Shown piece by piece: positions 18,190 through 26,654 of a stretch of DNA of 64,000 nt (positions are counted from its first letter, which is position 1; each line of letters begins with the position of its first letter). Both the position numbers and the translations under genes were made by a program. The notes under the pieces are model-generated. The model made no database searches, was not told the origin of the DNA, and saw only the letters and a program-made list of their open reading frames with translations. The DNA comes from CAYTPI01 sp964439625 (GTDB lineage Bacteria; Chloroflexota; Anaerolineae; Aggregatilineales; UBA3940): the NCBI GenBank assembly GCA_964439625.1, contig CAYTPI010000011.1:92290-156289 (forward strand), in the 5' to 3' direction.

Positions 18190-18514
18190 AGTTTTTCACA
18201 GAGTCTTTTATTTATCTTTTTATTTATTTAAATTAGTAGAAGTATTAGTAGGGCCTGTTTAAACTGTTGAAAACTACCAAAATCAAACAATCAACCCCAT
18301 ATCTGCGCAAATTTCCGGCTAGGCCACCATATATACAGGCAAAATCGGCTAAGTTTTCAACAGGTAACTGTTCAAAACCTGTCGAATAATTGTTTAAATA
18401 AAGTTTGCGGATGTTCAAAACTCAGATAGCCTGTTCAAAACTAGACACTTTTTGAACAATTTTGGAAAGTTTTCAACAGGCCTGTTCAAAACTTTCCACA
18501 GCCTGTTGAAAACC
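18190..18514. other. Candidate replication origin or DnaA-binding cluster
   Basis: The intergenic region between fmt and the glycosylase gene contains, in order: a near-DnaA-box (TTTTTCACA, 18192-18200); an almost pure A/T block (18204-18233); six triplets TAG TAG AAG TAT TAG TAG (18234-18251); a short GC cluster GGGCC (18251-18255); then ten copies of a 12-13 base motif and one CTTTCCACA (18492-18500). AT-rich unwinding element, TAG-type DnaA-trio, GC cluster and boxes in this order is the known basal unwinding layout of bacterial oriC. The box core TTTT(C/G)AACA differs from TTWTCCACA, dnaA is absent from the window, and genes to the right mostly point toward the site, so this remains a proposal. 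Confidence 0.5.
18254..18514. repeat. Ten-copy CCTGTT(C/G)AAAACT motif cluster
   Basis: Copies in the CCTGTTSAAAACT sense: 18254-18264 (imperfect), 18264-18275, 18368-18379, 18411-18422, 18430-18442, 18481-18493 and 18502-18514. Copies in the reverse sense (AGTTTTSAACAGG): 18352-18364, 18447-18460 (imperfect) and 18468-18480. The copies at 18468-18480 and 18481-18493 are head to head and form a 26-bp near-palindrome. Spacing is irregular and both orientations occur, as for protein-binding sites and unlike CRISPR. Confidence 0.9.
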
Positions 18515-18575
18515 TCCTATTAACATCGGGCCAGGCTATATTGATGTTAGTTTTCAGTTAGAAAGCCGGCGCTTG

Positions 18576-19478
18576 ATGCCATATTTTCTCGATATTCCAT
18601 ATCCACCCTATTCCTTGAAATCCGTGACATCACATGGATGGTATTTGCTAGCACCACATCAATTTGATTTTGAAACAGAAACATTCTCTAGCATTGAACG
18701 CCTCACTGATGGCATGATAATCGCTTATACAATTCGGCAGCAAGGTGAACGATTACAGGTTGAAGTAGCGCATAGTGATCTCTCTCCGGAGCACTGGGCC
18801 GAACTCAGCCAAAAGCTACGTTGGATGCTGAGCCTCGATGAGGATTTTACGTCTTTCTTCGACCTGTGCCGCCAGCAAGGCCCGCCATGGGTCTATGCGG
18901 CAGATGCACATTATGGGCGTTTCCTGCGGTCTGCAACAATGTTTGAGGATGTCGTTAAAACAATCTGCACGACGAATATCAACTGGGCGCAGACCAAAGC
19001 GATGGTCAGTAGGATTGTGGAGACATTAGGCAACTCGCATCCCTCAAACTCGAAGATGAAGGCTTTCCCCACTGCAGAGCAAGTTCATGCCGCCCCCGAC
19101 GAGGTTTTTGACCATGAAATTCGCCTCGGCTACCGTAATAGCTACATCAAGCAGTTGGCTGCGGAAGTTGTCGCTGGCACACATGAGCTTGAGAGGCTAA
19201 AACAAGCTGACCTCGATAGTAAAACACTCAGAAAACGATTGAAGCAGATCAAAGGAGTGGGTAATTATGCCGCCCATACCCTACTCATGTTGTCAGGGCG
19301 CTATGATCAACTGGCAATTGATAGTGAGTTGAAAGCCTTCATGAGTGAAAGATATCAGTTATCGTCGGAAAAAGTCACACCCCAGGTTGTAGCTGAAATC
19401 TACAATGACTGGGGCAAATGGAAGTATTTAGCCTATTGGTATGACTCGCACAGTAGTTGGCTATTCGATCATAGGTAG
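18576..19478 (+). CDS. HhH-GPD base-excision DNA glycosylase (AlkA/OGG-like)
   Basis: 300 residues. The helix-hairpin-helix lies at LKQIKGVGNYAAHTLLML, followed by LAIDSELK with the conserved catalytic Asp of HhH-GPD glycosylases. An upstream helical domain (SATMFEDVVKTICTTNINWAQT) matches the segment that precedes the HhH in 3-methyladenine and 8-oxoguanine enzymes. The preferred lesion cannot be read from sequence. The start is taken at ATG 18576; a TTG lies directly before it. It follows the repeat cluster and its end overlaps the matrixin gene by 18 nt tail to tail. Confidence 0.85.
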   Translation: MPYFLDIPYPPYSLKSVTSHGWYLLAPHQFDFETETFSSIERLTDGMIIAYTIRQQGERLQVEVAHSDLSPEHWAELSQKLRWMLSLDEDFTSFFDLCRQQGPPWVYAADAHYGRFLRSATMFEDVVKTICTTNINWAQTKAMVSRIVETLGNSHPSNSKMKAFPTAEQVHAAPDEVFDHEIRLGYRNSYIKQLAAEVVAGTHELERLKQADLDSKTLRKRLKQIKGVGNYAAHTLLMLSGRYDQLAIDSELKAFMSERYQLSSEKVTPQVVAEIYNDWGKWKYLAYWYDSHSSWLFDHR

Positions 19479-20441
19479 TGTATTCAGGTCGTCTTGAACA
19501 AGTATATAACGAGTAAATGCCCAGCCCGAAACTAATGACTCGCCTGCGCCATATGTGATGTACACCCACGAAGCATCTATGTTACGCCCCTCAACTGAGA
19601 TTTGCTGACCGATCTCTGTCACACTAACCACACGGAAGTCCGTACCTGGGCCGGAACGCACATTGAGGTTTACATCGGTACGCCCCGCTAAGGCGCCCTC
19701 TGCTGGCGGCACTATCTCGTCTGCAGAATTCCCGTTTTCTGCAGCTGCCGGTGCAGGTATCTCGGCAATCTGGACTTCAGGTTGCCCATATAACACTTGG
19801 ATGCCTTCGATATCGTCAACATACAGAGTCTCTGGCCCGTAGTATTCTTGCCACATAATCGACGCTGGGTTAGACGAATGCCCAAGCCCAAGGGCGTGCC
19901 CTAGTTCATGAACCGCAATGGTGTACAAGTGAATCTCATAGAGTGACTCTGGTTCATCAAAAACCCAATTCTCAGAGTCATCAAAGTAAACATCACCTGC
20001 CGACTCACCGAGGCTTTCGGACGGTAAGTTCGCATAGGCTAGGACGCCTCCTGGGCCGTCAAAGTGAATACCTTGTCCTGCTTCGGCTACTGTCCAGAAG
20101 ATGCGGATATCCGCGGAACCAGTGACCTCAGCCAATGTTAACCCAGAGACGCTATCCCATGTTTCTGCCGCTTCACGAACGGTTTGGTGAGCTTTGCCAC
20201 AATCAATGTTAGATGGACAGTTCATCATGCTAAACGTCAGATATGGTCGGTTCCAGTTTTCGAGGACAGTGTAGTATGCAAACTCAGAATCCGCGGCGGG
20301 CAGCGTATCATAGATTAATGTGGGCGCACGGTTGCGGTTCAGTTGGGTGGCAGCTAACAAAGCTACAAGGATTGGAATGTTGATACCGAGGGCGATTAAT
20401 AAAAATCTGCGAAGCGACCGTCGTCTAGAAGATTGTGTCAA
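19461..20441 (-). CDS. Secreted matrixin-type zinc metalloprotease with SH3 domain
   Basis: 326 residues. An N-terminal membrane/signal helix (LLIALGINIPILVALLAATQL) is followed by a matrixin catalytic domain: AVHELGHALGLGHSSNPASIMW contains the zinc-binding HExxHxxGxxH and the Met-turn. A linker rich in Ala/Pro/Glu leads to a C-terminal bacterial SH3 domain (LNVRSGPGTDFRVV ... VSGWAFTRYI), which usually binds cell-wall or surface polymers. The start codon is TTG at 20441, supported by GGGAG eight nt upstream. It probably acts outside the membrane; the substrate is unknown. Confidence 0.87.
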   Translation of the reverse strand: MTQSSRRRSLRRFLLIALGINIPILVALLAATQLNRNRAPTLIYDTLPAADSEFAYYTVLENWNRPYLTFSMMNCPSNIDCGKAHQTVREAAETWDSVSGLTLAEVTGSADIRIFWTVAEAGQGIHFDGPGGVLAYANLPSESLGESAGDVYFDDSENWVFDEPESLYEIHLYTIAVHELGHALGLGHSSNPASIMWQEYYGPETLYVDDIEGIQVLYGQPEVQIAEIPAPAAAENGNSADEIVPPAEGALAGRTDVNLNVRSGPGTDFRVVSVTEIGQQISVEGRNIDASWVYITYGAGESLVSGWAFTRYILVQDDLNTLPMIE

Positions 20442-20510
20442 GCCGAGCTCCCACCTATAATAGATTTACAATGGAATTTTAACAGCGATTAAATAATCAC
20501 ACTCGGCGCT

Positions 20511-22235
20511 CTAATTGCAGTTAAGTGCCGCCCCGGAGTCAACCAACGCTTTAATGCCAGGCCAGCGCTCTGAGGCTATCACGGGGGTCAGCGTGCCGTC
20601 CTCATCTGTGATAGCAACCACTTCATAGGCCGCTGCTTGCTCCAATTCTGGAATACAAATAGGTAACAATACCCAGTCGGCTGCACGTGGGTCAGCCGTG
20701 TCAACAATAAAGAGTGAGTCACCGGCTTCTGGGTCGATGAAGTCAGAGAGTCGGGTGGTCACAGCTTCACTGACCTCACTCCAAGGAATGTAATTTGGCG
20801 GTGGGCCGGGGGGAGGGGTCAGCTCAGGAGAAGCGATAACCTGCAATGGGACGTCTGAAACAAATGCCTCGTATTGGAAGGCCCAACTGTAATAGAACTG
20901 CGATGCCAGAGCCGAGGGCATCAGCAAATACGGGGGCTGCTCAGGATTGCGCTGCTCGATATCATCGAAGAATGTCTGCGTCCCCTGCGTAAAATACACC
21001 TGACCAGACTGGTCAACATAAGGCAGATGGACAACAAACGCGACGCTTAAGGCAAAAGCCATACCAATAATCAGCGCCGCCGGGTAGGCCCATTCTGCAA
21101 TCAGATGACCGCGCAGCGTGTAACTGCTGATCAGGGGCTCTGTAATTTCCCAGATGCGCAGCCCCGCATAGCCGATCAGTGGGGCGAAGAGTATATAACA
21201 GGGCGTGAGGAAGTCGTACCAATCAGGGATGTCGTAGCCTATTACAAACATAAATTGCGCCATAATGCCCAGCACCAGTACCCAAGCCAAGGGCACATTC
21301 TTCCGAAATAGTTCCCATGCGCCAATAATGCCGAGCATGTACCCCCATGGCAGAAACTGACGGTTAAACGCTCCGATTGCTTCAGGAACACGCGCCATTG
21401 CCTCGCGAGCAGTCAAACCGAACATCGCCCCTTTGAAGGGGCCACCCGTTACGTAATCAAAGAAGGGCCCAGTTACATATGCAATCGGGTCATCTAGTAG
21501 GCCGGGACAATAGTTACAAAAAGCAGGGTCAGCAGCTACGCGCAGCGGGATATAGAGATATTGCAAGGCTGATAGAAAGACAATGCCCACAATAATTATA
21601 AAGTTGCGCGGGCTAAACACCTGTTTGTTATTTACATCACTGACGATATAGATATAGGCGGGCAGCATCAGGATCATGCTGACATGGTTTCCAAAGCTCA
21701 ACGCGTACACCACCGTAGCTAACCAGAAATGCACTTTCTTTCGAGACTGGCTCCACGCGATCAAAAAGTAAAACACGCTGGCAACATATAGTCCATTGAG
21801 GGCATAAAGCTCTGAAATACTGCCTTGAAACCAAATCCGTGGCGCTAAAGCCAATGACATACTGGCGAAGCCACTTACGTACAGATTGCGCGTCAGGCGA
21901 TAGGTCATCAAGTAAACAACGCTGACTATCAAAGCGACGCACAAGGCAGAAAAAAGGTTCAAGCGAAAAGCGGGAGACGAGCCGGGGAAGATGCGCATTG
22001 CGAGGCTGCCTAATATCAAATACTGCGGGCTGCCCGGTGGGTGAATGATGCCGCCGACCCACGCGGCGATCTGTAATTCGATGCTGTCAACGGTTGGCCC
22101 AACGCCAGGGTGAATGGTGCGAAGGGTAAGCCCAAAAGACGTCAGGCCGACAGTTGCAGCCAGTGCTTGTGCGACGTTGGGCACGGCTTTGTCATCGACC
22201 TGAGGAAACATGAGCAGGCGCAGGATGCTACTCAT
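20511..22235 (-). CDS. DUF2723 multi-pass membrane protein (glycosyltransferase-like)
   Basis: 574 residues. The N-terminal part carries DSIELQIAAWVGGIIHPPGSPQYLILG, the HPPG signature of DUF2723 proteins, which share the layout of GT-C protein O-mannosyltransferases. About ten membrane helices follow to residue 400, then a soluble extracytoplasmic C-terminal domain. The start overlaps the stop of the FGE-like lipoprotein gene by 4 nt, so both are made together. The likely task is transfer of sugar from a lipid carrier outside the membrane; the acceptor is unknown. Confidence 0.85.
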   Translation of the reverse strand: MSSILRLLMFPQVDDKAVPNVAQALAATVGLTSFGLTLRTIHPGVGPTVDSIELQIAAWVGGIIHPPGSPQYLILGSLAMRIFPGSSPAFRLNLFSALCVALIVSVVYLMTYRLTRNLYVSGFASMSLALAPRIWFQGSISELYALNGLYVASVFYFLIAWSQSRKKVHFWLATVVYALSFGNHVSMILMLPAYIYIVSDVNNKQVFSPRNFIIIVGIVFLSALQYLYIPLRVAADPAFCNYCPGLLDDPIAYVTGPFFDYVTGGPFKGAMFGLTAREAMARVPEAIGAFNRQFLPWGYMLGIIGAWELFRKNVPLAWVLVLGIMAQFMFVIGYDIPDWYDFLTPCYILFAPLIGYAGLRIWEITEPLISSYTLRGHLIAEWAYPAALIIGMAFALSVAFVVHLPYVDQSGQVYFTQGTQTFFDDIEQRNPEQPPYLLMPSALASQFYYSWAFQYEAFVSDVPLQVIASPELTPPPGPPPNYIPWSEVSEAVTTRLSDFIDPEAGDSLFIVDTADPRAADWVLLPICIPELEQAAAYEVVAITDEDGTLTPVIASERWPGIKALVDSGAALNCN

Positions 22236-23236
22236 GAGCCTACCGTCGGTGGGTCTGCCGCGCAGCGAGCACCACCGTCAAAGTGGACTGAGTCTGCTGG
22301 GATGAAAGCATTGTTTCGGTTTGCAGATCGATTTCGGAAGGCCTGATTGAAGAATGACCCGCCACGTGTCACCCGGAATTCGCCTTCGGTTGGCCCGGTT
22401 GGGTTCTCGTAGGGCGTCACTTCGTAATAGTCAGCGGCATAGCGATCATACGTCCACTCATAGACGTTACCTGCAAGGTCAAGGATACCATACGGGCTGG
22501 CGCCGTCCGGGTAACTGCCTACAGGGGACGTCGTATATAGGGGACGTTCTTCATATTCGCCACCGGGCCAAGGCCATGTGTAGTTCAACAGATCGGGAGT
22601 TGGGGCTTCATTACCCCATGGGTACATTCGACCATCCGTTCCGCGGGAAGCTTTCTCCCACTCGGCCTCTGTTGCCAGCCGATCCCCACGCCACTCACAA
22701 TAATCCCGCGCATCAAACCAACTGATAAAGATCACAGGGTAATCATTAAATTCTGGGTTGCCGAAATACTCAGGCCAAGCAACATATCCGCCCGGCTGTT
22801 CTGTACAGCAGTCCATTCTGCGGGGCGGCTCGCACGCCCCATCTTCAACACAGGCTTGGTAATCTTCGTTGGTGACTTCGAGCTTATCCATGTAAAACGC
22901 ATCAACGTAGACCTCATGTACAGGTACTTCATCCGGAAAGCCTTCTGCGCTGCCCCGTGTGAAGGCTCCAGCCGGAACCAGCAGCATTTCGTCCCCGCGT
23001 TCACTGGTGATGCGCGGTGGTAGTTCTTCGCCTGGTTCTTCCTCAGTGGCAGCTAGTTCAGGGAGCACTGCTGTCGGCTCAATGGTCGGTTCTGGGGTGC
23101 TGGTCACTTCTTTGACTACCCTGGCTGCTGCTGGTTCCTTGAACTCAGTGATGGCCTCCGGGCTTGACGAGCACCCAGCAAGAACAAACAGTATCAGCAA
23201 CCCAAACAGCCTTGCGGTCACAATGTAGCTACGCAT
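22232..23236 (-). CDS. Lipoprotein with a formylglycine-generating-enzyme-like domain
   Basis: 334 residues. A lipobox (VLAGC) is followed by a Thr/Pro/Glu linker and then an FGE-sulfatase fold from about residue 80: MLLVPAGAFTRGSAEGFPDEVPVHEV, DKLEVTNEDYQACV, RLATEAEWEKASRGTDGRMYPWG, DLAGNVYEWTYDRY, VTRGGSFFNQAFRNRS, ARCAADPP. The C-terminal segment that carries the two catalytic cysteines in true FGE has none here, so it is unlikely to make formylglycine; many such proteins are structural or ligand-binding. No sulfatase gene is near. Co-translated with the DUF2723 gene (4-nt overlap). Confidence 0.85.
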   Translation of the reverse strand: MRSYIVTARLFGLLILFVLAGCSSSPEAITEFKEPAAARVVKEVTSTPEPTIEPTAVLPELAATEEEPGEELPPRITSERGDEMLLVPAGAFTRGSAEGFPDEVPVHEVYVDAFYMDKLEVTNEDYQACVEDGACEPPRRMDCCTEQPGGYVAWPEYFGNPEFNDYPVIFISWFDARDYCEWRGDRLATEAEWEKASRGTDGRMYPWGNEAPTPDLLNYTWPWPGGEYEERPLYTTSPVGSYPDGASPYGILDLAGNVYEWTYDRYAADYYEVTPYENPTGPTEGEFRVTRGGSFFNQAFRNRSANRNNAFIPADSVHFDGGARCAADPPTVGS

Positions 23237-23245
23237 ACATAACCT

Positions 23246-25165
23246 TCATCTTAGAGTAACAGGTTGTTTGACGGCCTCAACAACTTCTGCCGCAAGATCA
23301 TAACGCCCAAACTGCGGAATAACGTACAAGCCAGCGGCTCCGGCTTCTTTCAATTGGATAGCAAGTTCCTGCGCAATTCTCACACCCTCGCTTGCTGTCT
23401 GTTTGCCTGCTGCTTTTAAGCGCTCCATCACAGCCTCAGGGATGTTGATACCCGGCACCTCGTTATTTAAGAAGCGTGCATGGCGCATGTTGTACAGCGG
23501 CAGTATACCCACCAATGCCGGTTTTGGAAGGGGTTCCCCGTTAGCATCTTCATAGGCTTGCAGGAAATTATAGTAGACGTCGATATCGTAGATCGGTTGT
23601 GAGAGTAGATAATCTGCGCCATTGTCGAGCTTTTTCTTCAGCACGCGTAGTTCACGTTCCATGTCTCGTGGATCAAGGTTGAGCGCACAGCTCACAAGGA
23701 AGTTGGTTGGCTGACCAATCTTACCTCCAGACCAATCTTGGCTCTGATTGAGGTTCTTTTTCACCAACCCTACTAAGCTTGACGGCGGAATGTCGAAATC
23801 GTCGTTGGCGTCGGGGTAATCACCAATTTTCGTAGGATCACCCATTACTACAAATAGATTACGGATTCCGATAGCATGAGCGGCTAGTAAATCACCTTGA
23901 ACCCGTAGCAAGTTGCGTCCGCGGGTCGGGAAGTGTAGCACGGTATCAATATTGACATTGGTTTGTAGCAAATTGCAGACAGCCCACGGGCTCATGCGCA
24001 TCCGAGCCATCGGACTATCGCTGATGTCGAGGGCGTCTACCCCTACTTGCTTGAGCGTGTGTGCCGCTTCGAGTACCTGGCCCATATCAATGCCTTTGGG
24101 GGGCGAGACTTCTACAGCGACGACAAATTCGCCGCTCCGCAGCTTCCGAGCTAGGTCGCTTGGGTCGGGTTGTTCTTCAACAGACTGCGTCAATTGGCTC
24201 CGCTTAGGCTTACGAATGGTCACGCTTGTCTTGAAGTTGGGTGTATCAAGTGCGGTACGCATCGCTGCGATGTGCTCTGGGGTGGTGCCGAAGCAGCCGC
24301 CTGTTACGGCGACGCCAAACTTTCGGAAGGCCACCGCATAATCGGCAAAATACTCCGCGCCAGCGGGGTAGACCACCCGGCCCGCGACATATTCAGGCCA
24401 GCCTGCATTCGGAATGGCTGCTAGGGGCCGGTCTGGCATGACTGAACGGAAAATAGCGATCATCCGGGCAACTTGCGCCGCGCCAAATGAGCTATTGATA
24501 CCAACGATGTCCGCATCAAGCTCTTTCATTGTCTCAGCCGCTTGCATCGAGGTGCCGCCAAATGCCAACCGATCATCTCGGTTGAAGGATACCTGTGCCA
24601 TAATCGGAATATCTGTTGAGACTGAGCGTGCCGCTTCAACGGCAACAGCTAATTCATTTAACTGCGTAAACGTCTTGATTGATAGCAAATCAACACCTGC
24701 ATCGAGCAGAATCTCGATCTGCTCAATGAAGATATCCTTTACTTGTTCCGGTTGCAGCCGACCTGTCGGCACCATCCGTACATCCAGCGGCCCGACTTCA
24801 CCTGCCACATAGACATCTCGCTCAGCTTCATCAGTAGACTGACGTGCCAATTCCACCCCGCGGCGGTTGATTGCCTCAAGCTGTTCCGATAAACCCTGTT
24901 GTTGCAGGTTATAGCGATTCGCGCCAAACGTATTGGCCTCAATAATTTCCGCCCCAGCGCGCACATAATCGCGATGAATGCGAAGCATAGCATTCGGGTC
25001 ATCGAGGTTAATTGCGTCAAAAGATGTTTCAGGGTTAGGTTTACGCTGATAGATCAACGTGCTAGATGCACCATCCGATAGGATGATACCTTGCTGTAAG
25101 CGCTGCTTAAATGATGTCTCAGGCATAGTAGAAAATTCCAACTTAGTGTTCGTCGAAAATGGCAT
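23246..25165 (-). CDS. Bifunctional homocysteine S-methyltransferase-like / methylenetetrahydrofolate reductase
   Basis: 639 residues in two domains, like YitJ-type fusions. Residues 20-315 form a homocysteine-methyltransferase barrel (ILSDGASSTLIY, EANTFGANRYNL). Residues 335-639 form an MTHFR barrel (VAVEVSPPKGIDM, DALDISDSPMARMRMSPWA, LFVVMGDPTKIGDYP, YLLSQPIYDID). Of the three zinc-binding Cys expected in the first domain, only one is present: INSS replaces the usual INCS (Ser225) and GGCF replaces GGCC (Phe292). MTHFR activity looks intact; methyl transfer to homocysteine is doubtful. An alternative start is ATG 25126. Confidence 0.88.
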   Translation of the reverse strand: MPFSTNTKLEFSTMPETSFKQRLQQGIILSDGASSTLIYQRKPNPETSFDAINLDDPNAMLRIHRDYVRAGAEIIEANTFGANRYNLQQQGLSEQLEAINRRGVELARQSTDEAERDVYVAGEVGPLDVRMVPTGRLQPEQVKDIFIEQIEILLDAGVDLLSIKTFTQLNELAVAVEAARSVSTDIPIMAQVSFNRDDRLAFGGTSMQAAETMKELDADIVGINSSFGAAQVARMIAIFRSVMPDRPLAAIPNAGWPEYVAGRVVYPAGAEYFADYAVAFRKFGVAVTGGCFGTTPEHIAAMRTALDTPNFKTSVTIRKPKRSQLTQSVEEQPDPSDLARKLRSGEFVVAVEVSPPKGIDMGQVLEAAHTLKQVGVDALDISDSPMARMRMSPWAVCNLLQTNVNIDTVLHFPTRGRNLLRVQGDLLAAHAIGIRNLFVVMGDPTKIGDYPDANDDFDIPPSSLVGLVKKNLNQSQDWSGGKIGQPTNFLVSCALNLDPRDMERELRVLKKKLDNGADYLLSQPIYDIDVYYNFLQAYEDANGEPLPKPALVGILPLYNMRHARFLNNEVPGINIPEAVMERLKAAGKQTASEGVRIAQELAIQLKEAGAAGLYVIPQFGRYDLAAEVVEAVKQPVTLR

Positions 25166-25233
25166 CTCACAAGATAGATGCCAACGCTCACTTTACACTG
25201 TTGGGCTCACTCAAAGCAACAATTTGCTTTAAT

Positions 25234-26496
25234 TTAAGCATGTTCCTTGAGGACAACAATCAAATCGTTGACGTTTGTCCCTGTGGAACCGATCCGTAAA
25301 TGATGTTGGTCTAACAGCTTGAAGAATGTGTAGCTGTCATGGTTTGCGAGGAACCTATCAGCGCTTAAGCCTTTTTGCCGCGCTAAACCCACCGTTTTCC
25401 CATTGACAAACGCACCTGCGCCGTCGTTAGGGCCATCTTCCCCATCGGTTGCCAATGTCCCTAACCACAGGTCGTCAGAGCCTGCCAGAGCGATGGCAGC
25501 GGCCAGCGCCAATTCCTGATTGCGTCCGCCCTGTCCGCTGTTCTCTGCGTTAATGGTAACGGTGGTCTCACCACCATATACATGACACGTCCCCGGTGGC
25601 ATCGTTTGGGCCGCTTGCACAAGCTGCGCACCTACCTCTCGCGCTTCACCGGTTACATCTGTACGGATAACTTTAGCCTCGTATCCTGCTCGGTCTGCGC
25701 GTTCAGCCGCAGCTTCTGCCGAGCGGCGGACATCACCAATAATTTGATTCGATATGCTAGGGTACGCTGGCTGCGGCTCAGCCGCCACCGATTGGAGCTG
25801 CTGCTGCATCAATGAAGTCGTCGTCTCGTCGAGCCGCTCCCAAATATGGAACTCAGATAGGATTTGCTGAGCATGAGCCACATCCCTTGACGTCGGCACC
25901 GTTGGCCCACTGCCGATGTGCTCAAGCCGGTTACCAATTACATCACTTAGTATCAAAGAAGTACAATTTGCTGGGATAACCCAGTGCAGCAGCCCACCAC
26001 CTTTAACGACATCGAAATGTTGGCGAATATGATTGATCGCATTGATTGTACAGCCGCATTCAATCAGAGACTGATTGAGCTGCTGCCAATTTAGTAATGG
26101 TAGTACGGGTTTCGTCAGCAAAGTCGATGTGCCACCAGAAATCAGGCAGAGCACCTGGTCAACTGGTGTTGTGTGGCTAAGCATTTTCTCGATAGCTTCT
26201 GTTCCTCGGATGCTGTCATCACCAGGAATGGGATGATTGCCCTGCACATAGGTAAGATGATTAGGCAAGTTTGCAATCGATAGCTTACTGATCACAACAC
26301 CCGTTTGAACCGCATCACCAAAGTGATCGCAGGCGGCACGAGCCATCGGGACTGCCGCTTTACCCACACCAATCAGATACCAATTGCCTTCAGGTAGATG
26401 GTGGTGCTGCAAGTACTGCTTGACGAGTTGGTAAGGGTCTGCGGCAGCCAAGGCGGCGTCTACCATGGACCGAAGAACATCTACGGGATGTGTCAT
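25234..26496 (-). CDS. Glycerate 2-kinase (DUF4147/MOFRL family)
   Basis: Phosphorylates D-glycerate to 2-phosphoglycerate, linking glyoxylate or sugar-acid breakdown to glycolysis. It has 420 residues. The N-terminal GckA domain shows LIGVGKAAVPMA, LISGGTSTLL, NAINHIRQHFDVVKGGGL and LSDVIGNRLEHIGSGPTVP. The C-terminal MOFRL domain shows GQGGRNQELALAAAIAL and ATDGEDGPNDGAGAFV. A strong AGGAG precedes the ATG. It is divergent from the HAD gene. Confidence 0.93.
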   Translation of the reverse strand: MTHPVDVLRSMVDAALAAADPYQLVKQYLQHHHLPEGNWYLIGVGKAAVPMARAACDHFGDAVQTGVVISKLSIANLPNHLTYVQGNHPIPGDDSIRGTEAIEKMLSHTTPVDQVLCLISGGTSTLLTKPVLPLLNWQQLNQSLIECGCTINAINHIRQHFDVVKGGGLLHWVIPANCTSLILSDVIGNRLEHIGSGPTVPTSRDVAHAQQILSEFHIWERLDETTTSLMQQQLQSVAAEPQPAYPSISNQIIGDVRRSAEAAAERADRAGYEAKVIRTDVTGEAREVGAQLVQAAQTMPPGTCHVYGGETTVTINAENSGQGGRNQELALAAAIALAGSDDLWLGTLATDGEDGPNDGAGAFVNGKTVGLARQKGLSADRFLANHDSYTFFKLLDQHHLRIGSTGTNVNDLIVVLKEHA

Positions 26497-26599
26497 AGAA
26501 TCTCCTGAAGCCAGCGCTCAATCTACAAGTATTAAACACAACATTTATTGGTTAGTTAAATCAATGGCTACTACAATTGTCATAACATTATAATAAACT

Positions 26600-26620
26600 T
26601 GTGTATAATAACTATACACA
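26600..26620 (+). promoter_or_regulatory. Promoter with embedded palindrome upstream of the HAD gene
   Basis: TGTGTATA and TATACACA form a perfect 8-bp inverted repeat around a 5-base spacer (ATAAC). The left arm overlaps a perfect -10 hexamer, TATAAT (26604-26609), about 45 bp upstream of the HAD start. A TTGTCA at 26577-26582 is a possible -35 but at a long 21-nt spacing. An operator over the -10 suggests repression. Confidence 0.5.
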
Positions 26621-26654
26621 TCTTCATTATCCGCTGGCTTTTCTTGAGTGACCT

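Noticed and set aside
18254..18514. Repeat cluster read as a CRISPR array
   Set aside because: Repeats are only 12-13 bases, occur in both orientations and have irregular spacing; no cas genes are present.
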